Shown one piece after another: positions 27,401-35,986 of a stretch of 64,000 nt of DNA. Each line of letters starts with the position of its first letter. The stretch's first letter is position 1. Both the position numbers and the translations under genes were made by a program. Source of the DNA: Flavobacterium acetivorans (GTDB lineage: Bacteria > Bacteroidota > Bacteroidia > Flavobacteriales > Flavobacteriaceae). Location: contig NZ_CP087132.1 in the NCBI RefSeq assembly GCF_020911885.1, forward strand, positions 2,852,001 through 2,916,000. The letters run 5' to 3'. The notes beneath the pieces are model-generated. The model ran no database searches. It saw only the letters and a list, made by a program, of their open reading frames with translations, and was not told where the DNA came from.

Positions 27401-30400
27401 AGATGGATGCGTCTACTAAATCATTCCAAGTATTTCCTTGGTCAGCACTATACTGCCATTGGTATAATGTTGTACCAGAACCGGCTGTTATACTTACATT
27501 ATAACTTACACTTCCCGATACATCTGAAACAGCATCCTCGGGTTGTGCCGTAATAGTACTACTACTTCCTGGTTTTCTAACGTTTGGATTAGTTCCTGAA
27601 TAATTTGCCCCAATTACTTTTCCATCTGAATCAACTGCTGGAGGATTCCCATTACCATATATCATATTTCCATCAGTGCCTTCAGCAGTTTTAGTATTAT
27701 ACGCTTCATTGGCATCGCTACAACCGTCGTTATCACTATCTAAATCAAAATGATCAAAAACTCCATCTCCGTCTGTATCAATGTCCGATAAATTAACAGG
27801 ATTAGCTGTTCCTAAATTATAACTGCCTATTGATGGTGATGTTGCATTCGATATAGCAGGTCCTGTACCAGTATATGCAGATAGAATAGGCACTTGATTT
27901 GTAGTTGAATTAACCGTTATTGATTGCCCAGCTACTATATTTGTTATTTTTGCGAGTGAAGTTGATGGATCAGAAGGAAAAGGAACCCAAGCTGTAACCG
28001 CTGCTCCATTTATGCGTATTAAAGAAGTACTCGCTGTATTTACTATTAAAGATAAAATATTTGAAGAAGTCATAGAACTCGGTATAGTAAAATTAAAGCT
28101 GGTAACTGCTTTGTTCACATCCAATACTTTTAACCATGAAGGATCATAATCATTAGGTGTTAATTGCCAAACAGTAGCCTTTTTATTTGTTTCAAGTACT
28201 TTAAGATCATTTACACCTATGTTGAAATTATAAACATCGCCCGAGTTAACCAAAGTACTAATTAAAACACCGTCGATTCTTAGCTCTGTATTAGGTTCTT
28301 CAGCCATTACATAGGTAGTATTCGAATTATTATTTGGAATGTAATGTTTTGTTCCCAAAAGATTTTGAGGGGAAAGCATTTCATTTATATTGTCACATGA
28401 TCCACCAGAAGAATTAGCACAGGCATTAGCTGCGATAACGGCTATATTATCAGATGCCGAAATTGTCCATCCAGTCATAGAGGCAGTGCCTGATGTCTGT
28501 ACATAAGTTTGTCCGGCATTTAATATGAAACTCTTTTGCACAATGCCTTGTTGGTTTTTAATTATAATTTCATTATTGTTTATATTACTGAAAAGCATTG
28601 CGTAATTATTTCTAATTGCTCCAGGGTGGCTAATTATACGATACTCATTACCCCATAACTTTTCTGGTAAAACAACCCATGCATCACTTGAAGCTCCACT
28701 ACCTTTTACCTCCTGTACAATAGTAATCGGGCTGCTAGCCTGCAATTCCATGGTTTTATTGGTCTGGATTATATTGTCATTTAACGTTGGAAGTTTAATA
28801 TTTGGAACACTAATGGTTAATGCACCACTAACTGGTATTGTATAAGTAGTATTATCAAATAAAATTTGTGTACTTGCTTCGCCAGAAATATTCAAATACC
28901 AAGAATCATTAGTATAATCTAAAGTTGGCGGAGCAAATAAATTAAAAGTCGTAGCTGTGTTAGAAACACCCCTTTCTTCATCATCTAAAATACCATCATT
29001 ATCATCGTCTAAATCGGCGCTGTTAATTACACCATCACAATCATAATCCTGATTAGGAGCGGTACCCCAGTTGGTACACGGATTACTGTTCGAATCTAGC
29101 TGAACGGTTACGGCCGTCCGTGGTGATTCGCAACCACCATTGTTTTCACTTACGTAATACGTTTGCCCATTGTTTAAGACTGTTCCGGGTGATAAAGGAA
29201 AAGGAGCACTACTACTGATATACCATTTAGGATTAGCTGCAGTTGTTGTTAAAGTGGCTAAAGTTGCATTTATATTGGTATATACTTGAGGTGAAGCAAT
29301 TACAGGTGAATTAGGAACAGTGTTTAATGAAACCAGTACAGGAACTCTTTCGATACTTTCTTTTCCGTTTAAGGTTTGACTTGCATAATAAGTAGTATTA
29401 TCGGTCAAAAAAGTAGTATTTATCAAAGCATTTCCGCCTGTTGCGACAACATACCACTTTATATTTGCCCCCTGTACAGAAAGATTGTTTAACGTAGCAT
29501 TTGAATTGAGACAAAAACCTTGATTTGCTGCTGCTGCTGTTGGAGCTGGAACTATTGTAAAGACCACTTTACTCCAGTTACTTTCCTCATTAGTACTACA
29601 CAAAGCCTTAACATAATAGCTTAGTTCAGTATTTAAAGGAATATCACTGTATGTTTTACTTACAAGTCCAGCAGCAATGTTTCCTGATTCTACTAAACCA
29701 GAACTGCCGCTCCCAGATAAGCCTGAAGTCCGTAATTCATAGAAATAGCCGTTTAAAGCATTTTGGTGGTTACTCCAGTTGAAAGTTACATTTCCATTTG
29801 TGCTATTTGCTACTATTACATTTTGAGGTCTATGGCAATTTATTAGCGTCCCGGTAAACTGAATTTGAGCAATTGTTTGCTGAGAATAATTAAAACTAGC
29901 TGCCAAATTGTTAATATCAACTGCTGTATAACCAAAAGCCAATAATCCCCTACTTCCAAAAGTTGTGGGCATGTAGGATGAAAAAGAGGGGGCTGAGGTT
30001 CCTACTACATTTTGTAAAACAGCTACGACCAAATTTTCAGAGGCATTGTAATTAAAACTTGTAGGTAAATCAATCGTTATCCATTGATTATCTTGTGTAA
30101 TAGTCACTATTCCAGAATAAACTTGCGTAAGATTAGCTACAGGAATAAAATCGGAATCGGAAGAAAATGATGTTTTGGTTGTATGCCCCAAGTAAACCGA
30201 CCAATTATTAAAAGTAGATGCGTTTACAGCTCCGCTAGTAATTTTCCATTTAATTTGTGTAATCGGTCCAGTTACTCCCTCCTCTGCCTGATACTCGCTT
30301 GCCAGAACAATTTGCTGTGTATAACTATATCCTTGCCTATCATAACAGGGGAAAACATTATTGATAATAGCCCCACCAACTGCACCAATATGAATTTGAG

Positions 30401-30452
30401 CATATAAAGTGTAAAAGGATAAATAAAAAAATAATAGTAGAATTTTTTTCAT
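24465..30452 (-). CDS. Giant secreted protein with HYR-like repeats and type-B T9SS C-terminal domain
   Basis: The start is set at 30452, where MKKILLLFFYLSFYTLYAQ forms a normal signal peptide; the longer open frame to 30533 has no signal at its N-terminus. This gives about 1,995 residues. Order: signal, a beta-rich head, a fibronectin-III-like region (about 205-310), and Ig-like segments. Two calcium-binding thrombospondin-type stretches rich in DxDxDG follow (NSADLDDDNDGILDD and DTDGDGVFDHFDLDSDNDG). Then come a SprB-type repeat (about 1150-1230), HYR-like modules and six nearly identical 73-residue repeats. The C-terminal gliding-motility-associated domain (YGFSPNEDGINDFWEI...YNRWGDLVF) is a type-B sorting signal. 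It is probably a surface adhesin exported with the adjacent PorP/SprF protein. Confidence 0.9.
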   Translation of the reverse strand: MKKILLLFFYLSFYTLYAQIHIGAVGGAIINNVFPCYDRQGYSYTQQIVLASEYQAEEGVTGPITQIKWKITSGAVNASTFNNWSVYLGHTTKTSFSSDSDFIPVANLTQVYSGIVTITQDNQWITIDLPTSFNYNASENLVVAVLQNVVGTSAPSFSSYMPTTFGSRGLLAFGYTAVDINNLAASFNYSQQTIAQIQFTGTLINCHRPQNVIVANSTNGNVTFNWSNHQNALNGYFYELRTSGLSGSGSSGLVESGNIAAGLVSKTYSDIPLNTELSYYVKALCSTNEESNWSKVVFTIVPAPTAAAANQGFCLNSNATLNNLSVQGANIKWYVVATGGNALINTTFLTDNTTYYASQTLNGKESIERVPVLVSLNTVPNSPVIASPQVYTNINATLATLTTTAANPKWYISSSAPFPLSPGTVLNNGQTYYVSENNGGCESPRTAVTVQLDSNSNPCTNWGTAPNQDYDCDGVINSADLDDDNDGILDDEERGVSNTATTFNLFAPPTLDYTNDSWYLNISGEASTQILFDNTTYTIPVSGALTISVPNIKLPTLNDNIIQTNKTMELQASSPITIVQEVKGSGASSDAWVVLPEKLWGNEYRIISHPGAIRNNYAMLFSNINNNEIIIKNQQGIVQKSFILNAGQTYVQTSGTASMTGWTISASDNIAVIAANACANSSGGSCDNINEMLSPQNLLGTKHYIPNNNSNTTYVMAEEPNTELRIDGVLISTLVNSGDVYNFNIGVNDLKVLETNKKATVWQLTPNDYDPSWLKVLDVNKAVTSFNFTIPSSMTSSNILSLIVNTASTSLIRINGAAVTAWVPFPSDPSTSLAKITNIVAGQSITVNSTTNQVPILSAYTGTGPAISNATSPSIGSYNLGTANPVNLSDIDTDGDGVFDHFDLDSDNDGCSDANEAYNTKTAEGTDGNMIYGNGNPPAVDSDGKVIGANYSGTNPNVRKPGSSSTITAQPEDAVSDVSGSVSYNVSITAGSGTTLYQWQYSADQGNTWNDLVDASIYSGTTTPTLVLNNSTSSYHDYSYRVVINQSDFICGEVFSDAANLCLVSASQAQIVNDKCAAIEISGNVPELGVGSWSIVSGTGGTISDVNEAETFFSGNPGTTYVLRWTITNGSCSNYSDLTISNIQTALNSVPTQVDLLCQGAATGSARATITGGVAPYSFVWNNGITSTTNQADNLTEGTYEVTVTDDNGCVIKQDFTIIVTPDIINPTVLTQDITVQLDATGNATITASQVDNGSTDNCAIDTLVLDTTTFDCSNIGANTVILTVTDVNGNSSDATATVTVEDTTAPVADLAMLPTSTEQCEVISLTTPTATDNCLGTITGTTTTTFPITASTTVVWTYTDGINTSTQNQEVIIADTTAPVADLAMLPTSTEQCEVLSLTAPTATDNCLGTIIGTTPTTFPITASTTIVWTYTDGINTSTQNQEVIIADTTAPVADLAMLPTSTEQCEVLSLTAPTATDNCLGTIIGTTTTTFPITASTTIVWTYTDGINTSTQNQEVIIADTTAPVADLAMLPTSTEQCELISLTAPTATDNCLGTIIGTTTTIFPITASTTIVWTYTDGINTSTQNQEVVIADTTAPVADLAMLPTSTEQCEVISLTAPTATDNCLGTIIGTTVTTFPITASTTVVWTYTDGTNSSTQNQEVVIADTMAPVADLVALPTSTEQCEVISLTAPTATDNCLGTIIGTTTTTFPITASTTVVWTYTDGINTSTQNQEVIIADTTAPVITGIGNQTVSCDATIPDYTTLISATDNCDVLLTITQNPVAGSAFVDEIVVTVEASDTSGNSAKYDFVVSKNIVSVDAGSDVYIKEGETVQLNAIASEVGSYTWNAAVGLSDLFIPNPVVSPVGTTTYTVSFMNADGCLAEDTITVFVEPDLNDDTKYGFSPNEDGINDFWEIDTIEKYPDNEVFIYNRWGDLVFQIKNYNNTTNVFSGIANRKRTMGADVLPEGTYFFDIKIKGTNYLKKTKGFLVLKR
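25230..26541 (-). repeat. Six 219-bp in-frame tandem repeats inside the giant adhesin gene
   Basis: The landmark CTCGGTACTA occurs at 25401, 25620, 25839, 26058, 26277 and 26496, always exactly 219 bp (73 codons) apart. Units are about 95% identical at DNA level. Each encodes a HYR-like module beginning DTTAPVADLAMLPTSTEQCE with two conserved Cys (EQC and DNC). Such arrays expand and contract by recombination. Confidence 0.95.
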
Positions 30453-30655
30453 AAAGTTAATTAGGTGTAGTAGGTCATAAAACGACAAAAATAGAACTAC
30501 ACTTTTATATTTGAAAAAAATATAGGGGGACAAATAGGGGACATTTTTACCTTAAATAAAAGAAAAACAAGCGATAAACTAATAAATATCTACGTTTAGA
30601 ATTGTTTTTTATTATTTTTACCGCTTACAACTGAGAACTCCCATAAACAAAATTG

Positions 30656-32389
30656 ATGCTTTCCAGAAAAATATATCTTCTTGTTTTATTCTTTTTTTCG
30701 CTTGCAGGAACAACACAAAATGCGCCTATAAAAATCCCTTCTTTAGTCCATCCGATAAAAAAAATAGAAGCTATGCTGCTTCAGGAAAAGTCTTTTGAAA
30801 ACGATACTTTAGCATTAAAAAAATACCTAAAGCCATTAAAGAGCACTAAAGAATTAGCCGTTCTTTATAATGCCCTTCTTGCTAATGGTTACAGTAATTG
30901 CTTAAATAAAACCAACCCAAAAAGCGAATTTCATTACTTACAATCCATAAAAAAAGCAAACGAATTAAAAAATAAATCTCTTGAAATCTGGACACAGCTC
31001 AATTACATAATGTATCTGTATCATCATAAAGAATATGTAACAATGACACCTTTGCTGTTAAAAATGATGGAACGATTAGAAAAAGTGGCTCCTGAGCAGT
31101 TAATTCTACCTGGAGAATCTTTCAAGAAAATAGGCTGGATAATGCAAACCCTAGCCGATTATGATAATGCCTTTCATTATTTGAATCTGGCAAAGAAACA
31201 TACACCACAAAAGACGGCTGAATATGCTGCTATTTTAGATGCTATTGGCCTAAATTATTTTCGGGTGGGAAATCTGAAAGAAGCGGAGTCTTATTTTCAA
31301 AGAACAGCGCTTCTGGCAACACAAATTAAAGACGAGGTTCGCTACGCCAAAGCAATAGGGAATTTGGCACTCGTAAACCAGCAAAAAGGCAATATCAAAG
31401 GAGCTATTGCTTTGCTTTCTAAAGACATTCGCATTTCTGAAAAGGGAAAAAGTAATCAAAACACGATGTACGCCTCTATCCTATTGGCTGAAATGTATTT
31501 GGCCGACAAAGATTGGCACAAAGCCAAAGAAACACTAGAAAAAGCAGAAAAGATAGCGTATTCTAAATCGTATTTTAAAAAATCAGAATTGAAAATCATC
31601 AAACTGAAATTGGCAATTCTGCAACATCAAAACAAAACCGATAACGAATTAGTCCTCCTGAGAAGAATGATGGTTTTGGAAGATTCTTTGAAAAATAAAG
31701 ATGGTGACATAGCCATAAACAACTCCTATTGGTTGGTTCAAAAAACAAAATTCAATCAAAAATTAAACAAAGCTGAGGATCAGCTTAAAAACGAATCCGA
31801 GAGGAAAAACATTTACGCTATACTAATAATATTAATTCTTTTGTTAGTCTTTTTCTTTTATCAAAACACGAAAAAAGAATTAAAGACTAAGCAACTAGAA
31901 CACCAACAAAATATTCTTGAACTAGAATTAGATAAAATAAAAACAGAACAAAAACTATCAGAAGCTAATGAAAGTTTAAATGCTCAAGTGGATTATCTGA
32001 AAGAAAAGAATGTGCAAATCAAAAAACTGAAATTCGAAATAGATCAGATCAAACAGTCCTCTTCTGATTCCAGTTTAGAAAAGAAAACCGGAAAACTAAA
32101 CAATTTGTTAGAATCACACTTGATGACTGAGAGCAACTGGAATACTTTTAGAAGAGAATTTCAAAAAGAGCATCCTGAATACTATCGTTTGCTAGAAGAT
32201 TTTCCTGAAATTACCAATTCAAACAAAAGAATGCTGCTCTTGCAAAAACTAGAATTTAATAATCAAGAAATTGCAGATTTACTTGGAGTCACGCCCGATG
32301 CTATAAAAAAATCAAAGCAACGCCTCAAAAAAAAGCTTGGAACTAAGTTTACTATTCTTTTCAATACAGAAAAAATGATCCAATCTTAA
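30656..32389 (+). CDS. TPR-containing LuxR/HTH regulator, one-component
   Basis: The ATG at 30656 is chosen over a TTG three bases upstream. The 577-residue protein has an export/anchor signal (about 1-22), TPR repeats (about 90-330) and one membrane helix (about 385-402, IYAILIILILLLVFFFY). A long coiled coil follows (about 405-470). The C-terminal HTH (about 525-570, LEFNNQEIADLLGVTPDAIKKSKQRLKKKL) would bind DNA. The layout matches Bacteroidota regulators that sense periplasmic cues through TPRs. It is divergent from the adhesin gene and is a reasonable candidate regulator of that operon. TATATTTG at 30506-30513 is a possible -7 element. Confidence 0.8.
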   Translation: MLSRKIYLLVLFFFSLAGTTQNAPIKIPSLVHPIKKIEAMLLQEKSFENDTLALKKYLKPLKSTKELAVLYNALLANGYSNCLNKTNPKSEFHYLQSIKKANELKNKSLEIWTQLNYIMYLYHHKEYVTMTPLLLKMMERLEKVAPEQLILPGESFKKIGWIMQTLADYDNAFHYLNLAKKHTPQKTAEYAAILDAIGLNYFRVGNLKEAESYFQRTALLATQIKDEVRYAKAIGNLALVNQQKGNIKGAIALLSKDIRISEKGKSNQNTMYASILLAEMYLADKDWHKAKETLEKAEKIAYSKSYFKKSELKIIKLKLAILQHQNKTDNELVLLRRMMVLEDSLKNKDGDIAINNSYWLVQKTKFNQKLNKAEDQLKNESERKNIYAILIILILLLVFFFYQNTKKELKTKQLEHQQNILELELDKIKTEQKLSEANESLNAQVDYLKEKNVQIKKLKFEIDQIKQSSSDSSLEKKTGKLNNLLESHLMTESNWNTFRREFQKEHPEYYRLLEDFPEITNSNKRMLLLQKLEFNNQEIADLLGVTPDAIKKSKQRLKKKLGTKFTILFNTEKMIQS

Positions 32390-32450
32390 ATTGGAGTTCT
32401 TGTTGCCTAATCCCCAACTTTTCTTGATCCTGAAACTTACTTCTACGTGA

Positions 32451-33000
32451 GATGTGAGATGTGAGTCGTGAGTTGTGGGTTATCAGTTATGGGTTTTGGG
32501 TTATCAGTTATGGGTTTTGGGCCCCGATAGTTATCGGGATGGGTTTTGGGTTGTGAGATGTGTCCTTCGGCAAGCTCAGGATGACTGTGAGTTGTGGGTT
32601 ATCAGTTATGGGTTATGGGTTTTGGGTTTTGGGTTTTGGGTTTTGGGTTGTGAGTTGTGGGTTGTGAGTTGTGGGTTTTGGGTTGTGTCCTTCGGCAAGC
32701 TCAGGATGACTGTGAGATGTCGGTTGTGAGTTATCAGTTGTCAGTTTTCGGTGGACGGTGGACGGTGGACTGACAACGATTGATGGTGATTATGTGCAAA
32801 ACGGTTAATAATAGCAAAATACTCCCGATTGGATAAGTAATACTCCCGATTGGATAACTATGCTCATGATTTGACATCTTTATATTTAGTATTTTTATCG
32901 GTGTTGTGAGACGTGAATCGTGAATCGTGAGATGTCGGTTGTGGGTTGTGAGTTGTCAGTTTTCGGTGGACGGTGGACGGCGGACTGACAACGGTTGACG
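32451..33000. repeat. Long heptad-repeat and dispersed-repeat region
   Basis: The region contains two long TSRGTTN heptad tracts. Two copies of TCCTTCGGCAAGCTCAGGATGACTG lie at about 32562 and 32688. The palindrome CCCGATAGTTATCGGGA is near 32523, and GGTGGACGGTGGAC repeats lie just before the AraC gene. GGG runs at 32610-32647 spaced by four bases form a second G-quadruplex candidate. It is non-coding; open frames across it only reflect the absence of stops in the heptads. Confidence 0.85.
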
Positions 33001-33004
33001 GTCA

Positions 33005-33952
33005 ATGGACTATACTGTATTGCTATGGAATAATGAATTTCTCAGTTTATATCAAATGGAAAGTCAACAAACACAAGGGCGGATAAGGGCTATTTACCAG
33101 ATGCTTTTTCAAATGGCATCCGGTAATCTGGTATTTCGGATTGTGGAAAGCGGCGAAGGGGATGAAATAGGAAAGATTGAAAAAAAACTGAATAAGATTG
33201 CCGGCAAAATTCAGGCTGTGGTTTTGAGGACAGCTCATTTTGCCCCCCTTCATCAATTTGATAATATCTGTCATCCGGTATTTGTTCTGAGCGAGAGCCA
33301 TGTCCTGCAAGGCTTCAATGAATATGTAGTACAGCTTTTCAAATACAAGCCTGAAGAACTTATTGATACCAAGTTTAAAAAACTGATTGCCTCTCAATCT
33401 ATGGCCAGCTGGAAAGATTTAAAGCGGCGACTGAGATCAGACCGCGTTCTTGACGCCAGATCACAGCTGTTACTGCTAAACCGCGAACAACAGCTGCTTC
33501 CCTCCTTCTGCATCGTTTCAAGACTGCATCATAGCAATATCATCGTGGTTAGTTCTATAGCCATTTCACCGGAAGAGCCAGAGTATTTCAACAGTGAACA
33601 GCTGGCCCACACCATAAAGAATGACAGCGAAATGCTGGCTCTACAAAAACTGCGGAGCTATATTTTAGACCATTTGGATGAGCCCCTTCCGAGCCTGAAA
33701 AATTTGGCAGCCCTCCTGGCCTCTGAAGAACACAAGCTCAAGACGGGCTTTCGAAAATATTACAATACAAGCGTCTACAGCTTCTACAATATGGAGCGGC
33801 TTAAAAAATCCCAATTCCTTATTCAGCAAACCAGGATCCCTCTGAAGGAAATTGCTTTTATGTGTGGCTTCACCCTGTACCACAACTTTTACAGGGCATT
33901 TAAAAAGCATTTTGGTTATGCTCCAAGTCATTTAAGCCGCCCATCAGACTAA
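33005..33952 (+). CDS. AraC-family transcriptional regulator with PAS-like domain
   Basis: The protein has 315 residues. The C-terminal AraC HTH pair spans about residues 215-310 (LKNLAALLASEEHKLKTGFRKYY, then IPLKEIAFMCGFTLYHNFYRAFKKHFGYAPS). A PAS-like middle region is at about 85-190. The N-terminal 41 residues are encoded by a segment duplicated at 23363. It precedes the MauE/DUF6520 genes by 105 bp on the same strand and faces the convergent susC-susD-peptidase operon. AraC proteins of this type are often found beside MauE/DUF6520/SusCD loci in Bacteroidota, so it probably regulates this locus (inference). Confidence 0.88.
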   Translation: MDYTVLLWNNEFLSLYQMESQQTQGRIRAIYQMLFQMASGNLVFRIVESGEGDEIGKIEKKLNKIAGKIQAVVLRTAHFAPLHQFDNICHPVFVLSESHVLQGFNEYVVQLFKYKPEELIDTKFKKLIASQSMASWKDLKRRLRSDRVLDARSQLLLLNREQQLLPSFCIVSRLHHSNIIVVSSIAISPEEPEYFNSEQLAHTIKNDSEMLALQKLRSYILDHLDEPLPSLKNLAALLASEEHKLKTGFRKYYNTSVYSFYNMERLKKSQFLIQQTRIPLKEIAFMCGFTLYHNFYRAFKKHFGYAPSHLSRPSD

Positions 33953-34057
33953 AATCGCCTTTTTTTACGACCTCTTCCTTTTTGTATAGTTAAAATACTG
34001 ATTTGTATACTAATAGCATTTTATATTATAGAATTTTACAATATAAAATCTAAGGAA

Positions 34058-35593
34058 ATGAAAATCAAGGCGAACATAAAACAAAACTACATCGACATTA
34101 TAAGCTATTTGTTTATTGTGCTATTTACCTATGCGGCAGTGAATAAACTGTTGGATTTTGAGAATTTTCAGGTGCAGCTGGGGCAATCGCCTTTGTTGAG
34201 TGCGTTTGCAGGATGGGTTTCTTGGGGAGTGCCTATTGTAGAACTTATAATTGCGTTACTGCTGGTTTTCCCAAAATACCGTCTTGCAGGACTCTTAGCC
34301 GCTTTTAGCTTGATGGTTATGTTCACAGCCTACATCATTATCATTTTAAACTTCAGTTCTTTTGTTCCCTGTTCTTGTGGTGGGATTTTGGAGAAGATGA
34401 GTTGGACACAACATCTGGTTTTTAATATTGCTTTTATACTATTGGCGGCAGCGGGTATCCTGATACTGCGCCGTGGTGTGCCTGAGGGACGCCTAATTTC
34501 AACGCCCGCTGCTCTCGCCAATACTTTTTCATTATCCCTTTTTTTTAGCATTGGCATCGTTGTAATGTTGTTTATGTGGTCAGAAGATATTATTCATCAC
34601 CGTAATAATTTTATCAGAAGGTTTCCACATCATCCTACCACTTTAATACATCAATCAGATCTAAAGCTTAATTCGTATTATATAGCAGGATTAGATTCTA
34701 GCCATATTTATCTTGGTAATTTTACAGCGCCTCTTCATTTAAGAGTTTTAGATCGCTCACTAAATACTATAAGGGAGAATGAAGTAGCACTTTCCAACCT
34801 TAATTTGGCGTTTCGTTCACCTAGAATTCATGTTTTCTCAAATGAATATTACTTTGTAGATGGCACTGTACCAGTTATTTTTAATGGCAAGGCCGAAGAA
34901 TCACAAACAGTTCAAAACCCTACAAAAGCTTTTTTCTCATTAGCTATTCCCGTTGACCCGAAAACATTTGTGATCCGAGCTCGTGACAGTAAAACTAATG
35001 AGCATATATTGGGAATTCTATCAATAGGAGACTCTGCAAATGTGAAATTATCTAAGGATTTATTGGTAAAACAGATTGATGGAATTTTTGATACTGATGG
35101 GATGTTACTCTACAATGAGCAACTTAAAAAAATAATATACATCTACTACTATCGCAATCAATTTATTGTTACCAATGATAAGTTAAAAGATGGTTTTACT
35201 GGGAATACAATCGACACTATAAGTAAGGCTCAAATTAAGATCAGTTATGTTTCTTCTAAGAAAGCAAGTAAATTTTCGAGCCCTCCATTAGTGGTAAATA
35301 AAAAAGCCACTACGTTTGGGAAATACCTCTTTGTACATTCGGGTTTAATGGGAAAATTTGAACCCGAAAATACCTGGAAAAAATCCTCAGTAATTGATGT
35401 TTATGATTTGGTAAAAAAAACGTATGCATTTAGTTTCTATATTTCTAACAGAGGTAAAGATCAGCTGTCGGACTTTAGGGTTTATGGAGATAAGCTTGTC
35501 TGTCTGATAGGAAACCATATTACGATTTATAAGTTGGATGGTCTGGCATTTGACTCCTCGAAGGCAAATGATTTTAAAATAAATCCAAAATAA
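34058..35593 (+). CDS. MauE/DoxX-family redox-associated membrane protein with periplasmic domain
   Basis: The protein has 511 residues. The first about 145 residues form a four-helix MauE/DoxX-like domain with a CSCGG motif in a loop (residues 108-112), plausible for disulfide or thiol chemistry. A fifth helix (about 165-185) leads to a periplasmic region of about 325 residues with beta-propeller-like strands but no recognised family. MauE proteins help make disulfides in methylamine dehydrogenase. In Bacteroidota the fused type lies next to small Cys-containing DUF6520 genes, as here 77 bp downstream, so it may act on that peptide's cysteines (inference). Confidence 0.8.
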   Translation: MKIKANIKQNYIDIISYLFIVLFTYAAVNKLLDFENFQVQLGQSPLLSAFAGWVSWGVPIVELIIALLLVFPKYRLAGLLAAFSLMVMFTAYIIIILNFSSFVPCSCGGILEKMSWTQHLVFNIAFILLAAAGILILRRGVPEGRLISTPAALANTFSLSLFFSIGIVVMLFMWSEDIIHHRNNFIRRFPHHPTTLIHQSDLKLNSYYIAGLDSSHIYLGNFTAPLHLRVLDRSLNTIRENEVALSNLNLAFRSPRIHVFSNEYYFVDGTVPVIFNGKAEESQTVQNPTKAFFSLAIPVDPKTFVIRARDSKTNEHILGILSIGDSANVKLSKDLLVKQIDGIFDTDGMLLYNEQLKKIIYIYYYRNQFIVTNDKLKDGFTGNTIDTISKAQIKISYVSSKKASKFSSPPLVVNKKATTFGKYLFVHSGLMGKFEPENTWKKSSVIDVYDLVKKTYAFSFYISNRGKDQLSDFRVYGDKLVCLIGNHITIYKLDGLAFDSSKANDFKINPK

Positions 35594-35670
35594 TATACTA
35601 CGTAGTTTCAGGGTTGAGGCTGAAAACCTGTAGAAAAGAGTAAGCCGTTTAATTAATTATAATTTATAAA

Positions 35671-35940
35671 ATGATGGAAGCAAAAATCAAAAAAATCGGT
35701 TTTCCAATTGCTCTGGCTTTAATAGCTGTAGCAGGAGCATTTGCAAGCAACCTTTCCAGCAAAAACAATTCTAGTTTGGCTGATAAGATAGGTTATCGTC
35801 TTGTAGGTACTGTTTGTACTCCAACATCGGTAGGATGTTCTGATATCGAATCACCAATAATGTGTACAGATATCAATGACAATCAACTTTATGATTGGAA
35901 TGGGACTTCATGTCCTTCTGAATTGTACCATAAATTCTGA
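35671..35940 (+). CDS. DUF6520-family small exported Cys-containing protein
   Basis: The protein has 89 residues. A hydrophobic N-terminus (IGFPIALALIAVAGAFA) acts as signal, followed by a mature part of about 60 residues with four Cys (VCTP, GCSD, MCTD, SCPS). This is the pattern of DUF6520, a Bacteroidota-restricted family without known function. It lies directly after the MauE/DoxX gene and before a strong terminator. The four cysteines and the MauE partner suggest a disulfide-bonded secreted peptide. No modifying enzyme for a classical RiPP is nearby. Confidence 0.75.
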   Translation: MMEAKIKKIGFPIALALIAVAGAFASNLSSKNNSSLADKIGYRLVGTVCTPTSVGCSDIESPIMCTDINDNQLYDWNGTSCPSELYHKF

Positions 35941-35951
35941 TTCTAAATTTA

Positions 35952-35986
35952 CAATGCTGGATATTTTTGGTATCCAGCATTGTTTT
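35952..35986. terminator. Bidirectional terminator between convergent operons
   Basis: CAATGCTGGATA and TATCCAGCATTG form a 12-bp perfect stem around a TTTTTGG loop. A T6 run follows on the plus strand, and A-rich sequence flanks the other side. It serves both the DUF6520 gene and the convergent peptidase gene, whose stop codon it borders. Confidence 0.88.

Noticed and set aside
24465..30533. Longer start of the giant adhesin at 30533
   Set aside because: The extra 27 residues precede a complete signal peptide beginning MKKILLLFF, so translation should start at 30452.
32475..32729. Open frames across heptad tracts, such as 32475-32729 and 23156-23575, with WVLGFGFWVLG-like translations
   Set aside because: The translation has a 7-residue period only because the DNA has a 7-bp period without stops. 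There is no start context and no conserved product.
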